DNA of 64,000 nucleotides from Haloferax denitrificans ATCC 35960 (GCF_000337795.1 NZ_AOLP01000008.1:124001-188000); one strand, 5' to 3'; shown: positions 41,962 to 52,010, numbered from the stretch's first letter. Notes: generated by a model from the sequence alone, not told the origin. Program-made: numbers and translations.

Positions 41962-42957
41962 ATGAGCGAGTTCCAGCGCTTCCTCGCGAAGCGGCTCGCC
42001 ATCTCTATCGGGCTCACTCTCGTGGCCGTCTCGGTCATCTTCGTCGTCCTGCGGTTGCTTCCCGGGAGCCCGTTCGAGTCGCTCGTCACCGCGGGCAACC
42101 TGAGCCAACAGCAAATCGCCGAGATTCGGGCGATGTACGGCCTCGACCAGCCGATGTGGCGGCAGTACCTCAGCTACCTCCAGAGCATCCTGCTGTTCCA
42201 GTTCGGCTACTCCATCCTGCGGAGCCAGCCCGTCTGGGGTGTGTTGGCCCCGCGGCTCGTCAACACGCTCATCCTGCTCGTCCCCGCGTTAGTGACGACG
42301 GCGGTTCTGAGCTCCCTGCTCGGGATGTACGTCGGTTGGAACCGCGGGAGCAAACTGGAGAAGCTCAGCATCATCGCCACGACGTTCCTCCGGTCGACGC
42401 CGGTGTTCATCACGGGCATCCTGTTCGTCATCGTCTTCGCGTACAACCTCGAACTGGTGCCCGCCTTCGGGATGCGCTCTATCAGCGCCTCGCCGGAGGG
42501 CTACGTCGAGACGTTCGCCTCGCTCGACTTCCTGCACCACTACGTCCTGCCGTTTACCGTGTCGGTGCTGTACTACAGCGGCGACTTCCTGCTGTTGGCG
42601 CGCAACGGCGTCGTCGAAAAGCGGGGCTCGGAGTTCCTCAAGCTCCACCGCGCCAAGGGGCTCTCCGAGATGCAACAGCTCGCGCGGGCGGGTCGGAACT
42701 CCATGCTTCCGATTCTGACCTACTTCGCGCTCCGTCTCGGGATGATATTCCAGGGGCTCATCCTGCTCGAAGTCGTCTTCGGCTGGCCCGGCATCGGCCG
42801 CGAACTCGTGCTCGCCATCCAACAGCAGGACTACCCGCTGGTGCAGGCGGCCGTGTTCATCATGGCGCTCGCGGTCATCGTGGCGAACCTCGTCGCCGAC
42901 GTGCTGTACGCCTACTTCGACCCGACCGTCTCGACCAGCGGAGGTGGTGCCGCGTGA
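41962..42957 (+). CDS. Dpp/Opp-type ABC permease 1
   Basis: 331 aa. The N-terminal LRLLPGSPFESLV and the EAA-like loop GSEFLKLHRAKGLSEMQQLARAG mark a DppB-type permease with about six spans. It begins 51 nt after the receptor and overlaps the next permease (GTGA). Confidence 0.9.
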   Translation: MSEFQRFLAKRLAISIGLTLVAVSVIFVVLRLLPGSPFESLVTAGNLSQQQIAEIRAMYGLDQPMWRQYLSYLQSILLFQFGYSILRSQPVWGVLAPRLVNTLILLVPALVTTAVLSSLLGMYVGWNRGSKLEKLSIIATTFLRSTPVFITGILFVIVFAYNLELVPAFGMRSISASPEGYVETFASLDFLHHYVLPFTVSVLYYSGDFLLLARNGVVEKRGSEFLKLHRAKGLSEMQQLARAGRNSMLPILTYFALRLGMIFQGLILLEVVFGWPGIGRELVLAIQQQDYPLVQAAVFIMALAVIVANLVADVLYAYFDPTVSTSGGGAA

Positions 42958-43874
42958 GCACCGAGACGAAGCCCGAGGCCGAACTGAAAAAGCGCGTCGA
43001 GGGTGTCGCGGAGACGCTCCGCGACCAGTTCACGTTCCTGCGGCGCGACCGCCTCGCGTTCGCCGGCGTCGTCATCGTCGCCGCGTTCGTCTTCCTCGGC
43101 CTCCTCGGGCCCGCGCTCGCTCCGCACGACCCGATAGAGTACACCGTCCGCGACGACGCCGGGTCGATGCTACGGCTGTCCGAACCGACCGGTGCGGCCC
43201 CGTTCGGGACGACCGCGTACGGGAAAGACGTCCTGAGTCAGTTCCTCGCCGGCGCGCAACCGACGTTCATCGTCGGCCTGTTCGGCGGCATCGGGACCGG
43301 CGCGCTCGGCTTTCTCGTGGGGCTCGTCAGCGGCTACTACGGCGGCTGGGTCGACGAGGTCCTCATGCGCCTCACGGACCTCACGTTCTCCCTGCCGTTC
43401 ACGCCGATGGCGCTGTTGCTCCTGACGTTCGTGACGCCGAGCGTCTGGCTCATGACGGGCATCATCGTCGCGTTCCTCTGGAAGATGCCCGCGCGCGTCG
43501 TCCGCTCCGAGGTCCTCTCCGTCAGGGAGCGCACCTTCGTGAAGTCGGCGCGCGCGAGCGGCGCGAGCGACCTGCGGACGATGCTCTACCACGTCGCGCC
43601 GAACGTGCTCCCCATCGGCTTTCTCTACACGGCCTACGGCATCGCGTGGGCCATCGCCGCGCAGGCCAGCCTGGCGTTCCTCGGGTTCGGCGACCCGACC
43701 GTCACGAGCTGGGGCCGGATGCTCCGACAGGTGTTCGAATCGGGCAACATGCGCGTCGCCTGGTGGTGGGTGCTCCCGCCCGCGCTCGGCATCGCGGCCA
43801 TCACCACCTCGGTGTTCCTCATCGGCCGCGCCTACGAAGAAGTCATCAACCCGGAAATCCAGACCGAACAATGA
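42954..43874 (+). CDS. Dpp/Opp-type ABC permease 2
   Basis: 306 aa with a GTG start at 42954 that overlaps the previous stop; no ATG gives a better fit. DppC hallmarks are HDPIEYTV, PFGTTAYGKDVLSQFLAGAQPTF and the EAA loop RTFVKSARASGASDLRTML. Overlaps the ATPase start by ATGA. Confidence 0.9.
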   Translation: MSTETKPEAELKKRVEGVAETLRDQFTFLRRDRLAFAGVVIVAAFVFLGLLGPALAPHDPIEYTVRDDAGSMLRLSEPTGAAPFGTTAYGKDVLSQFLAGAQPTFIVGLFGGIGTGALGFLVGLVSGYYGGWVDEVLMRLTDLTFSLPFTPMALLLLTFVTPSVWLMTGIIVAFLWKMPARVVRSEVLSVRERTFVKSARASGASDLRTMLYHVAPNVLPIGFLYTAYGIAWAIAAQASLAFLGFGDPTVTSWGRMLRQVFESGNMRVAWWWVLPPALGIAAITTSVFLIGRAYEEVINPEIQTEQ

Positions 43875-45988
43875 GCCTCCTCGACATCACAGACCTCACG
43901 GTCACCTACTCGACCGACAGCGGAACCGTCCACGCCGTCAACGACGTGTCGTTCAGCATCGACGAGGGCGTCAACTACGGCCTCGCCGGCGAGTCCGGCT
44001 CGGGGAAATCGACGCTGGCCGAGGCGGTTCTCGGTCTCCTCCCGGGCAACGGCTCCGTCGAATCCGGTAGCATCGAATTCAACGGCCGCGACCTGACGGC
44101 CCTCAGCGAGCGCGAGCGCCGCGACGTGCTCTGGGAGGACATCGCGTACATCCCCCAGAGCGCGATGGACTCGCTCGACCCGGTGATGTCCACCGGCGCG
44201 CAGATTCGGCAGGCGATTCAGACCCATCGGAACGTCACCGACGACAAGGCCCGCGCGCGGGTCCGAGAGCTGTTCGAAATCGTCGGGCTCGACCCCGACC
44301 GCATCGACGACTACCCCCACGAGTTCTCCGGGGGGATGCGCCAGCGCGTGACCATCGCCATGGCGCTCGCGCTCGAACCCGACCTCATCATCGCCGACGA
44401 GCCGACCACGGGGCTCGACGTCATCGTCCAGGACAAGATTATCGACAAGATTCTGGAGATACAGGACCGGATGGACAGCTCGTTGCTTCTCATCACCCAC
44501 GAAATCGGCGTCATCGCCGAGACGTGCGACGAGCTTTCGATACTCTACGGCGGGAAAGCCATGGAGCAGGGAAGCGTCGACAACGTCCTCGTGAACCCCA
44601 CGAACCCGTACACGATGGGGCTGAAGAACTCCTTCCCCGAGATAGAGGAGGGCGACCAGGACCCCGTCTCGATTCCGGGGTCGCCGCCGAACCTGAGCGA
44701 GGCACCCAGCGCCTGCGTCTTCAAGGACCGGTGTCCGTTCGCGACCGAGGAATGCGAGGCGTCCCATCCGGACCTCGTCGACCTGCCGAACCGCAACCAC
44801 CGCTCGGCGTGCCACCACGTCACCAAAGCCGCCCAGATGCGGCGCGACGCCACCGACCCGGAGACGTGGGGCATCCCCGACAGCCACGACGAATCGGGCC
44901 GCGGCGAGGTGCTCCTCGAAACCGACGGCCTCGAGAAGTACTACGAGCAGAGCCAGCCGCTCTTGGAGAAACTCAGGGGCAACGACCCGAACTACGTCCG
45001 CGCCGTCGACGGCGTCTCCCTGCGCGTCAGGCGGTCCGAAATCCTCGGCATCGCCGGGGAGTCGGGCTGTGGGAAGTCGACGCTCGGCGAGACCATCGCG
45101 CTCCTCAAACAGCCGACCGGCGGCGAGTTCGTCTTCGACGGCGAGCCCTACGAGCACTACGCGGACGGGAACATGCGCGAGTTCCGCCGGAAAGTCCAGA
45201 TAATCTTCCAAGACCCCTTCGACTCGCTCAACCCGAGACAGACGGTGCGGCAGTTGGTCGGCGAACCGCTGACCATCCACGACTACCGGACCGAGGAGGG
45301 CGAACGGGCCGTCGTCGAGACGCTGGAGAAAGTCGGGCTCACGCCCGCCCGGAAGTTCCTCGACCAGTACCCACACCAGCTCTCGGGGGGCCAACGCCAG
45401 CGCGTCGCGGTGGCGAAGGCGCTCGTTCTCGACCCCGACTTCCTCATCTGCGACGAGCCGGCGTCGATGCTCGACGTGTCGCTGAAGGTGAACCTGCTGA
45501 ACCTCCTGCGAGAGCTCGCGGACACCGAGGACATCGGCATCGTCTACATCTCTCACGACCTCGCCAGTCTGGTGCAGGTGTCGGACCGCCTCGCGATTAT
45601 GTACCTCGGGCGGGTCATCGAGGAGGGCGACGTCGAGTCCATCGCGGCCGAGCCGAAACACCCGTACACGACTTCGCTCCTCGCGGCCGCCCCCGAGAAG
45701 GACCCGACGGTCGACCGCGACCGCGTCCTGCTCGACGGTGAACCTCCGGACCCGGTGAATCTCCCGTCCGGGTGCGTCTTCGCCCCCCGGTGTCCGAAAG
45801 CCGAAGACGAGTGCCGGGAGAGCGAACCCGGACTCGACACCGTCCGTGACGGCGAGCACCGCGCGGCGTGTTACTTCCCGGACGGCGAAACTCCCGGCGC
45901 GGACGGCCTCGCCGACGACCGCTCGGACTCTACGTACGGAGACCCCGAGTTCTCGTCGCCGGCCAGCGGCGATTCGGCCAGCGACTGA
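43871..45988 (+). CDS. Fused Dpp/Opp-type ABC ATPase (two nucleotide-binding domains)
   Basis: 705 aa. Domain 1 (about 1-320): Walker A GESGSGKST, signature FSGGMRQRV, Walker B LIIADEPTTGLD, then the cysteine motif CVFKDRCPFATEEC typical of DppD. Domain 2 (about 350-680): Walker A GESGCGKST, signature LSGGQRQRV, Walker B FLICDEPASMLD, then CVFAPRCPKAEDEC. So DppD and DppF are joined in one chain, with a 40-residue linker. The last gene of the overlapping operon. Confidence 0.92.
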   Translation: MSLLDITDLTVTYSTDSGTVHAVNDVSFSIDEGVNYGLAGESGSGKSTLAEAVLGLLPGNGSVESGSIEFNGRDLTALSERERRDVLWEDIAYIPQSAMDSLDPVMSTGAQIRQAIQTHRNVTDDKARARVRELFEIVGLDPDRIDDYPHEFSGGMRQRVTIAMALALEPDLIIADEPTTGLDVIVQDKIIDKILEIQDRMDSSLLLITHEIGVIAETCDELSILYGGKAMEQGSVDNVLVNPTNPYTMGLKNSFPEIEEGDQDPVSIPGSPPNLSEAPSACVFKDRCPFATEECEASHPDLVDLPNRNHRSACHHVTKAAQMRRDATDPETWGIPDSHDESGRGEVLLETDGLEKYYEQSQPLLEKLRGNDPNYVRAVDGVSLRVRRSEILGIAGESGCGKSTLGETIALLKQPTGGEFVFDGEPYEHYADGNMREFRRKVQIIFQDPFDSLNPRQTVRQLVGEPLTIHDYRTEEGERAVVETLEKVGLTPARKFLDQYPHQLSGGQRQRVAVAKALVLDPDFLICDEPASMLDVSLKVNLLNLLRELADTEDIGIVYISHDLASLVQVSDRLAIMYLGRVIEEGDVESIAAEPKHPYTTSLLAAAPEKDPTVDRDRVLLDGEPPDPVNLPSGCVFAPRCPKAEDECRESEPGLDTVRDGEHRAACYFPDGETPGADGLADDRSDSTYGDPEFSSPASGDSASD

Positions 45989-46371
45989 CGCCGCCCTTCG
46001 ACTCTCCTCGCTTCGTCTCTTCGGCGACCTCCCGGTAGCGCCGCGTCCCGATTCGGATTCGAGGTTCGACTCGACGCATTAGTATTGTCTGAAATAGTAA
46101 CTTCTACTGAGTAAAATCCTCGAACAGTTTTTGAATTATTGGGTTGATCTCCTATATATGCTCTTATTGCAAGCTTTCAAACTCGGGAAACTGCTATTAA
46201 TTCGTAGAATATGGGGGATATCTGCTTTCTACTCTCTAAGAATGGGTTCAAATGCGTATTATGTGGCGTAGACGTTGGTTACTGGTTGAATCGACGTCTT
46301 CGCCTGTCCACAGTATTGCTTTAAATTTGATTTACTACTGCGGGTTGAACTGCTCTCGTCCGAACCTCCCC
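45989..46371. other. AT-rich gap without a gene
   Basis: 383 bp; 46081-46345 is clearly AT-rich against the surroundings, with CTATATATGC near 46151 and TTTAAATTTGATTTA near 46320. No reading frame with coding character was found. It may be a decayed insertion or a regulatory region. Confidence 0.5.
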
Positions 46372-47412
46372 TTACGCCAACTCCGAGATATCGAACACCG
46401 GCTTGCACGTCCCGCCCTCGATGAACGTCTCGAAGGCCTCGTCGGCCTCGAACAGCGAAAACCGGGTGTCGACGAACGTCTCGCAGTCCACGTCGCCGTC
46501 GCGAATCAGCCGGAACGAGCGCTCGAAGTCCTCGTACATCGAGGCGTACGAACACTGCAGGTCGATTTCGGCCCGGACGAGCGGGGAGTACGGCATCGTA
46601 GTCTCGCCGGTCTGGCCGACGAGGACGATTTGGCCGCCCTTGCGGACCTCGTCGACGGCCGTCGTGAGCCCCGAGGGGTGGCCGGTCGTGTCGAACACCA
46701 CGTCGTAGCCGACGCCGCCGGTGTGGCGCTCGCGGCGTGCCTCGGTGTCGTCGTCGGCGACGTTGACCGTCTCGAAGCCGAGTTCCTCCGCGAGCGGGAG
46801 CCGGTAGTCGGCGTCCTGTCCCACGCCGGAGACGACGACGGTGCCGCCCTGCGCGGCCGCGATTTGGGCCGTGAGCAGGCCGATGGGGCCGGGCCCCTCG
46901 ACCAGCACGCGGTCGCCCGCGCCGACCCGGGAGTTCTCGATGACGGCGCGCGCGGCGATACTCGTCGGCTCCGCGACAGCGGCGTGCCGCTGTTCCACGT
47001 CGTCGGGAATCGGGTGGAGGGCGCGCTCCGGGACGGCGATGAACCGCTCGTAAGCGCCGTCGTGGTCCACGCCGGTGATGACCGCGTCCTGGCAGACGTT
47101 CTCCTCGCCGATGCGACACTGGTAACACTCGCCGCAACCCCGAATCGGGCGCTCGACCACGCGGTCGCCGACGCCGAACTCGGTCACGCCGTCGCCGACT
47201 TCGACCACCCGACCGGCGTACTCGTGGCCGATGACCGTCGGAAGCTCCATCCGCTCGAAGGCGGATTCGAACTCGTAGATTCCCGCGTCGCTCCCGCAGA
47301 GACCGGCGTAGTCGACCTCCACCAGCACCTCTCCCGCGCCCGGCTCCGGTTTCGGTCGCTCGACGAACTCCATAGCGCCGGAGCTACGCTCCACTTTGGC
47401 AAGTCCTCGCAT
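46372..47412 (-). CDS. Zinc-dependent alcohol/polyol dehydrogenase (MDR family)
   Basis: 346 aa from the ATG at 47412. DYAGLCGSDAGIY and GHEYAGRVVEVG hold the catalytic zinc ligands (Cys, His-Glu). The structural zinc site is RGCGECYQCRIGEENVC. The Rossmann loop is LVEGPGPIGLL. It looks like threonine/sorbitol/galactonate-type dehydrogenases. Divergent from an SDR 98 bp away and next to the pentose island, so a sugar or sugar-acid substrate is likely. Confidence 0.87.
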   Translation of the reverse strand: MRGLAKVERSSGAMEFVERPKPEPGAGEVLVEVDYAGLCGSDAGIYEFESAFERMELPTVIGHEYAGRVVEVGDGVTEFGVGDRVVERPIRGCGECYQCRIGEENVCQDAVITGVDHDGAYERFIAVPERALHPIPDDVEQRHAAVAEPTSIAARAVIENSRVGAGDRVLVEGPGPIGLLTAQIAAAQGGTVVVSGVGQDADYRLPLAEELGFETVNVADDDTEARRERHTGGVGYDVVFDTTGHPSGLTTAVDEVRKGGQIVLVGQTGETTMPYSPLVRAEIDLQCSYASMYEDFERSFRLIRDGDVDCETFVDTRFSLFEADEAFETFIEGGTCKPVFDISELA

Positions 47413-47510
47413 GACAGCACATGTGAGACGGGCCCGTAAAAACGTACTGCATGCGGCACTTCCATCGCGCGTTCCGCAACTATCATGTCGGTACCGTGTG
47501 GACTCCAACC

Positions 47511-48284
47511 ATGGTCGCATACGAGCACACGCCAGTCTCCGTCAGTGACAAGCGCGTCGTCGTCGTCGGCGGGACGAGCGGTATCGGACAGGCAATCGCC
47601 CTCGGATTCGCCAGCGAGGGCGCGGACGTCCTCGCAACCAGCCGACGCGAGTCGGCGGTCGACGAGACGGCCGACGCAATCGAGGAACTGGGAGCGAACG
47701 CGGTTCGGGTGACCTGCGACGTGACCGACCCGGCCTCGCTCGAACGCGTCCGCGAGCGCGCCGTCGAGGAGTTCGGCGGCGTCGACGTGGTCGTCGCCTC
47801 GCAGGGCGCGATTTCGCGCGAGTCGGTCCTCGGCATCGACGACGACGCGTGGAACCACGTCACCGACATCGCGCTCGGGGGCGTCCGGCGCGTGACGCAG
47901 GAGTTGGCACCGGCCGTCGCCGACGGCGGGTCGATTATCAACATCTCCTCTTTGGCCGCGCGGCTCTCGATGGCGAACCTCCCCGCCTACTCGGCGGCGA
48001 AGGGCGGCGTCGAGGCGTTCACCCGCGCGTCCGCGAAGGAACTCGCGCCCGAGATACGCGTCAACGCCATCGCTCCGGGCTTCGTCATCACGCCGCAGAA
48101 CGCCGACACCTACGCCGAGGGGACCGAAAAGCGCGAGCGAATCGACGAGCGAACGCCGCTCGGCCGGGTCGCGGAGCGAGAGGAAATCGTCGGCGCGGCG
48201 GTCTTCCTCGCGAGCGACGCCGCCTCGTTCGTGACGGGCGAGGTCGTCACCGTCGACGGAGGGTTCGCGGACAGCGCGTTCTAA
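47511..48284 (+). CDS. Short-chain dehydrogenase/reductase
   Basis: 257 aa from the ATG at 47511. NAD-binding VVVGGTSGIGQAIALGFA, then NISSLAARLS, active-site YSAAKGG and the C-terminal NAIAPGFV are classical SDR. Its substrate is unknown; its place between the MDR gene and xacE suggests a sugar-related oxidoreductase of the same regulon. Confidence 0.88.
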   Translation: MVAYEHTPVSVSDKRVVVVGGTSGIGQAIALGFASEGADVLATSRRESAVDETADAIEELGANAVRVTCDVTDPASLERVRERAVEEFGGVDVVVASQGAISRESVLGIDDDAWNHVTDIALGGVRRVTQELAPAVADGGSIINISSLAARLSMANLPAYSAAKGGVEAFTRASAKELAPEIRVNAIAPGFVITPQNADTYAEGTEKRERIDERTPLGRVAEREEIVGAAVFLASDAASFVTGEVVTVDGGFADSAF

Positions 48285-48417
48285 CCCGGCACCACCGAGC
48301 GACGATTCTGTAATAGGGAACGAAACTCCGGGGACCGAACTCTCGACCACCTGTCTCCGTTCTTCGTCCCGAGAACTCGGCAGTCTCGCCCCTATCACTC
48401 GGTGTTGGCCATTCTGA

Positions 48418-48439
48418 ATTACAAGCGTACGCGTGTAAT
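48418..48439. promoter_or_regulatory. 22-bp dyad ATTACA-N10-TGTAAT (left of the pentose island)
   Basis: The spacer AGCGTACGCG extends the symmetry: only one base pair of the 22-bp dyad is mismatched. A second dyad with the same arms and spacing is at 63866. Confidence 0.65.
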
Positions 48440-48947
48440 ACAGCGTCGAATCGCCACGAATCGAGCGAGCCGTCGCCGTGCTCGTCCTTCGATATCTGCC
48501 CGACTCCGTTCTGTAATAGAAAATACAATCGGTTGATAAACGTCTGGACTCGGCTGTTCCCGAACGTCGCCGGAGGGGCGTCAAAGCTGTCGAACTGTCT
48601 TCTACTTGGCGGGTCGATATCGACGAACCCGTGCGTCCGTTCTCGTTGAAATACGCTGAATCCACCGCATCCCCGTCGCTCGTTCGATTCGACTCGCCGA
48701 CTCGAAGTGTTCTGTTACTCAGAATGTCTATGTCGTCCTCCAGCACGGTGGTTCCGTGTTACGTCGACGGTACCGTCCACGCCCCGTCCGTGCCGCGCCT
48801 GCGATCCGGCACCGCTGTCTCGCGACCGTCGGGGTTCGTTCGCCGGTCGACGGCTGACTTCCCCCGCTCGGCGGTTTGAGGTCGACCCCGCCGCAGTCTC
48901 GCGGTTTTGTGTCTCACCCCGCGGCACCCCGTTCGGGTCGGGACGTA

Positions 48948-48966
48948 CTTTTATAACAATCGATGG
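48948..48966. promoter_or_regulatory. xacE promoter with shared motif
   Basis: TATA box CTTTTATAA (48948-48956) about 29 bp before the ATG, followed directly by ACAATCGATGG (48956-48966). The same 11-mer lies inverted at 53833-53843 before the arabinose-dehydrogenase gene. Confidence 0.55.
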
Positions 48967-48981
48967 TAATGAGAATACTGA

Positions 48982-49851
48982 ATGCATTACCACCAGCTTG
49001 AGGTGTCGGGAGAGCGCCGCCTCACGGTGAGGCACGACTCCACGACCTACGACCTGACGAGCGCCGACGCGGACCTTCGGACCTTCGGCGACTTGGCTCG
49101 GGTGGCCAGTATCGCCCGGACTTCTATCGACCGACTCGCGTCGGAGCTGACTGAGGACGCCGACGTGGTCGACGACGCCCTCGTCGACCAGCACGCGACC
49201 GTCCCCGTCGACGCCGAGGAGGTCTGGGCCGCCGGCGTCACCTACCAAATCAGCGAGCAGGCCCGCGAGGAGGAGAGTTCGATGCCGGACATGTATTTCG
49301 ACGTCTACGACGCCGACCGGCCGGAAATCTTCTTCAAGGCCACGCCCTCGCGGACCGTCGAACCGGGCGACGCCATCGGTGTCAGAGACGACTCCGAGTG
49401 GGACGTGCCCGAGCCCGAACTCGGTATCGTCCTCCGTCGCGGCGAAATCGTCGGCTACACCGTCGGCAACGACGTGAGCAGTCGGTCGATAGAGGGCGAA
49501 AACCCGCTGTACCTCCCGCAGGCGAAAGTGTACGACCGCTGTTGTTCTATCGGCCCGTGCGTGGTCACGCCCGAAGACGTCGATGACCCCCACGAGTTAG
49601 AGATGCGCATGACCATCGAACGCGACGGCGAGGTCGTCTACGACGACGCCACGAACACCAGCGAGATGGTTCGCAGTTGCGACGAACTCGTGTCGTACTT
49701 CACGCGCCATAACACAGTGCCCGAACTGGCGGTCATCCTCACGGGCACCTCGCTCGTGCCCGACCACCCGTTCGACCTTCAAGCGGGCGACCGCGTCGAC
49801 ATCACCATCGAGGGAATCGGCACCCTCTCGAACTCCGTCACCACCGTATGA
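48982..49851 (+). CDS. xacE: 2-dehydro-3-deoxy-pentonate dehydratase (FAH family)
   Basis: 289 aa fumarylacetoacetate-hydrolase fold: [27 protein letters not shown] and the metal-site stretch [26 protein letters not shown] are visible. In Haloferax volcanii the enzyme at this position removes water from 2-keto-3-deoxy-xylonate or -arabinonate, giving 2-oxoglutarate semialdehyde. Leaderless, first gene of an operon with the xylose dehydrogenase, which overlaps it by ATGA. Confidence 0.88.
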   Translation: MHYHQLEVSGERRLTVRHDSTTYDLTSADADLRTFGDLARVASIARTSIDRLASELTEDADVVDDALVDQHATVPVDAEEVWAAGVTYQISEQAREEESSMPDMYFDVYDADRPEIFFKATPSRTVEPGDAIGVRDDSEWDVPEPELGIVLRRGEIVGYTVGNDVSSRSIEGENPLYLPQAKVYDRCCSIGPCVVTPEDVDDPHELEMRMTIERDGEVVYDDATNTSEMVRSCDELVSYFTRHNTVPELAVILTGTSLVPDHPFDLQAGDRVDITIEGIGTLSNSVTTV

Positions 49852-50972
49852 GTTCCACACCCACCGACGTCGTCGAAGACTTCACGCGCCGCGACTGGCA
49901 GGGTGACGACGTGGCGGGCACCGTCAGGGTCGCCATGATCGGCCTCGGCTGGTGGACCCGCGACGAGGCGATTCCCGCCGTCGAGGCGTCCGAGTTCTGC
50001 GAGACCACGGTCGTCGTCAGCAGTTCGAAGGAGAAAGCCGAGGGCGCGACGGCGTTGGCCGACTCGATAACCCACGGGCTCACCTACGACGAGTTCCACG
50101 AGGGGGTCGCCGCCGACGCCTACGACGCGGTGTACGTCGTCACGCCGAACGGGTTACATCTCCCGTACGTCGAGACCGCGGCCGAGTTGGGGAAGGCGGT
50201 TCTCTGCGAGAAACCGCTGGAGGCGTCGGTCGAGCGGGCCGAGAAGCTCGTCGCCGCCTGCGACCGCGCCGACGTGCCCCTGATGGTCGCCTATCGGATG
50301 CAGACCGAGCCGGCCGTCCGGCGCGCCCGCGAACTCGTCGAAGCCGGCGTCATCGGTGACCCGGTGTTCGTCCACGGCCACATGTCCCAGCGCCTGCTCG
50401 ACGAGGTCGTCCCCGACCCCGACCAGTGGCGGCTCGATCCCGAACTCTCCGGCGGCGCGACCGTCATGGACATCGGACTCTACCCGCTGAACACCGCGCG
50501 GTTCGTCCTCGACGCCGACCCCGTCCGCGTCAGGGCGACCGCCCGCGTCGACGACGAGGCGTTCGCGGCCGTCGGCGACGAGCACGTCAGTTTCGGCGTC
50601 GATTTCGACGACGGCACGCTCGCGGTCTGCACCGCCAGCCAGTCGGCCTACCAGTCGAGCCACCTCCGGGTGACCGGCACCGAGGGCGAACTCGAAATCG
50701 AGCCCGCGTTCTACAACCGCCAGAAGCGGGGCTTCCGGCTGTCGTGGGGAGACCAGTCCGCCGACTACGACTTCGAGCAGGTGAATCAGATGACAGAGGA
50801 GTTCGACTACTTCGCGTCCCGGCTCCTGACGGGGACCGACCCCGCGCCCGACGGCCAGCACGCGCTCGTGGACATGCGCGCGATGGACGCGATTTACGCC
50901 GCGGCGGAGCGCGGCACCGACGTCGCTGTTGACGTCGACGCCGGCACCGACGCCGACGCCGACGGGACGTAG
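49848..50972 (+). CDS. xacA: D-xylose 1-dehydrogenase (Gfo/Idh/MocA family)
   Basis: 374 aa. [18 protein letters not shown] and [23 protein letters not shown] followed by LCEKPLEA are the Gfo/Idh NADP domain with the Lys-Pro motif; [19 protein letters not shown] is in the C-terminal sheet domain. From memory it closely resembles the haloarchaeal xylose dehydrogenase of Haloarcula, which oxidises xylose to xylono-lactone. The C-terminal tail ([14 protein letters not shown]) is a low-complexity acidic extension. Confidence 0.88.
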   Translation: MSSTPTDVVEDFTRRDWQGDDVAGTVRVAMIGLGWWTRDEAIPAVEASEFCETTVVVSSSKEKAEGATALADSITHGLTYDEFHEGVAADAYDAVYVVTPNGLHLPYVETAAELGKAVLCEKPLEASVERAEKLVAACDRADVPLMVAYRMQTEPAVRRARELVEAGVIGDPVFVHGHMSQRLLDEVVPDPDQWRLDPELSGGATVMDIGLYPLNTARFVLDADPVRVRATARVDDEAFAAVGDEHVSFGVDFDDGTLAVCTASQSAYQSSHLRVTGTEGELEIEPAFYNRQKRGFRLSWGDQSADYDFEQVNQMTEEFDYFASRLLTGTDPAPDGQHALVDMRAMDAIYAAAERGTDVAVDVDAGTDADADGT

Positions 50973-51032
50973 GAACCGATTCGGCGCACCGTCGCCCGCA
51001 GTTTTATTTGCCGGGTCGCCGCAGTTCCCCGT

Positions 51033-52010
51033 ATGAAGTTCGGTATCCTCAGTACGGCAGGCATCGGCGTCAAATCGGTCATCCCCGCGGTGCAGGCGAG
51101 CGAGCACACGGCGGCCGCCATCGCGTCCCGCGACGAGGCGCGGGCGAGCGCGGTCGCCGACGAGCTCGGCATCCCCACCGCCTACGGCAGTTACGAGGCG
51201 CTTTTGGCCGACGACTCTCTCGACGCGGTCTACATCCCGCTCCCCAACGGCCTCCACGCCGACTGGGCTCGGGCGGCCGCCGACCGCGGTCTCCACGTGC
51301 TCTGTGAGAAGCCGCTGACCGCCAGCGCCGACGAGACCGCCGCCCTCTTCGACTACTGCGAGGACGCGGGCGTCACGCTGATGGAGGCGTTCATGTACCG
51401 CTTCCACCCGCGGACGGAGCGGGCCGCTGAACTCGTCGCGTCGGAGCTCGGCGAGGTCGTCTCGGTCACGTCGCACTTCTCGTTCCGCCTGCCCGACGGG
51501 GCCGAGGACATCCGCATCGACCCCGACCTCGCCGGCGGGAGCGTCATGGACGTGGGCTGTTACGCCGTCAGCGCGGCGCGGCTCTTCCTCGGGACGCCCG
51601 ACCGGGTGTACGCGACCACGACCGACACGCGCGACTGCGGCGTCGACACGCGGATGTCGGGCGTCTTGGAGTACGACTCCGGCGCGACCGCCCGCGTCGA
51701 ATCGTCGTTCGACACGCCCGAGACGCAGTACTACCGCGTCCAGACCACCGACGGCTGGCTGGAGGCGACGCCCGCGTTCAACGTCGGGTCGACGGCCTCG
51801 GCCGAACTCACCTACGCCACCGACGGCCGCGTCGTCACGGAGACGTTCGACCCGACCGACAGCTACCGCCGCGAGGTCGAGGCGTTCGCCCGCGCCGTCG
51901 AGACCGGCGAGACGCCGCGCGTCGACCGCGAGGAATCCGTGGCGGTCATGCGGACTATCGACGCGATTTACGAGAGCGCCGACACCGGGCGCGCGGTCGA
52001 GTTGAACTGA
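51033..52010 (+). CDS. Second Gfo/Idh/MocA-family sugar dehydrogenase
   Basis: 325 aa. MKFGILSTAGIGVKSVIPAV, YIPLPNGLHADWARAA and VLCEKPLTA give the dinucleotide domain and Lys; MEAFMYRFHPRTERAAELV and VMDVGCYAVSAARLFLG follow. A different subfamily from the xacA gene 60 bp upstream (dihydrodiol/xylose dehydrogenase-like). Another aldose may be its substrate; this is not known. Same direction as xacEA and probably co-transcribed. Confidence 0.85.
   Translation: MKFGILSTAGIGVKSVIPAVQASEHTAAAIASRDEARASAVADELGIPTAYGSYEALLADDSLDAVYIPLPNGLHADWARAAADRGLHVLCEKPLTASADETAALFDYCEDAGVTLMEAFMYRFHPRTERAAELVASELGEVVSVTSHFSFRLPDGAEDIRIDPDLAGGSVMDVGCYAVSAARLFLGTPDRVYATTTDTRDCGVDTRMSGVLEYDSGATARVESSFDTPETQYYRVQTTDGWLEATPAFNVGSTASAELTYATDGRVVTETFDPTDSYRREVEAFARAVETGETPRVDREESVAVMRTIDAIYESADTGRAVELN

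Larger units (their letters stand above)
48285..48981. other. Long intergenic region before the pentose genes
   Basis: 697 bp without a convincing gene; an 82-codon frame at 48631 has no domain and poor codon character. TCTGTAATAG occurs at about 48306 and 48512, and a 22-bp dyad is at 48418. The xacE TATA box and operator candidate are at its right end. Confidence 0.5.

Noticed and set aside
46259-46371. Leftward frame continuing past the MDR gene with QYCGQAKTSIQPVTNVYAT at its end
   Set aside because: Looked briefly like a transposase tip, but it is only the tail of a shadow frame through the MDR gene and no transposase domain follows.
48631-48879. An 82-codon rightward frame before xacE
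   Set aside because: Ser/Arg-rich, unlike haloarchaeal acidic proteins; no domain visible.
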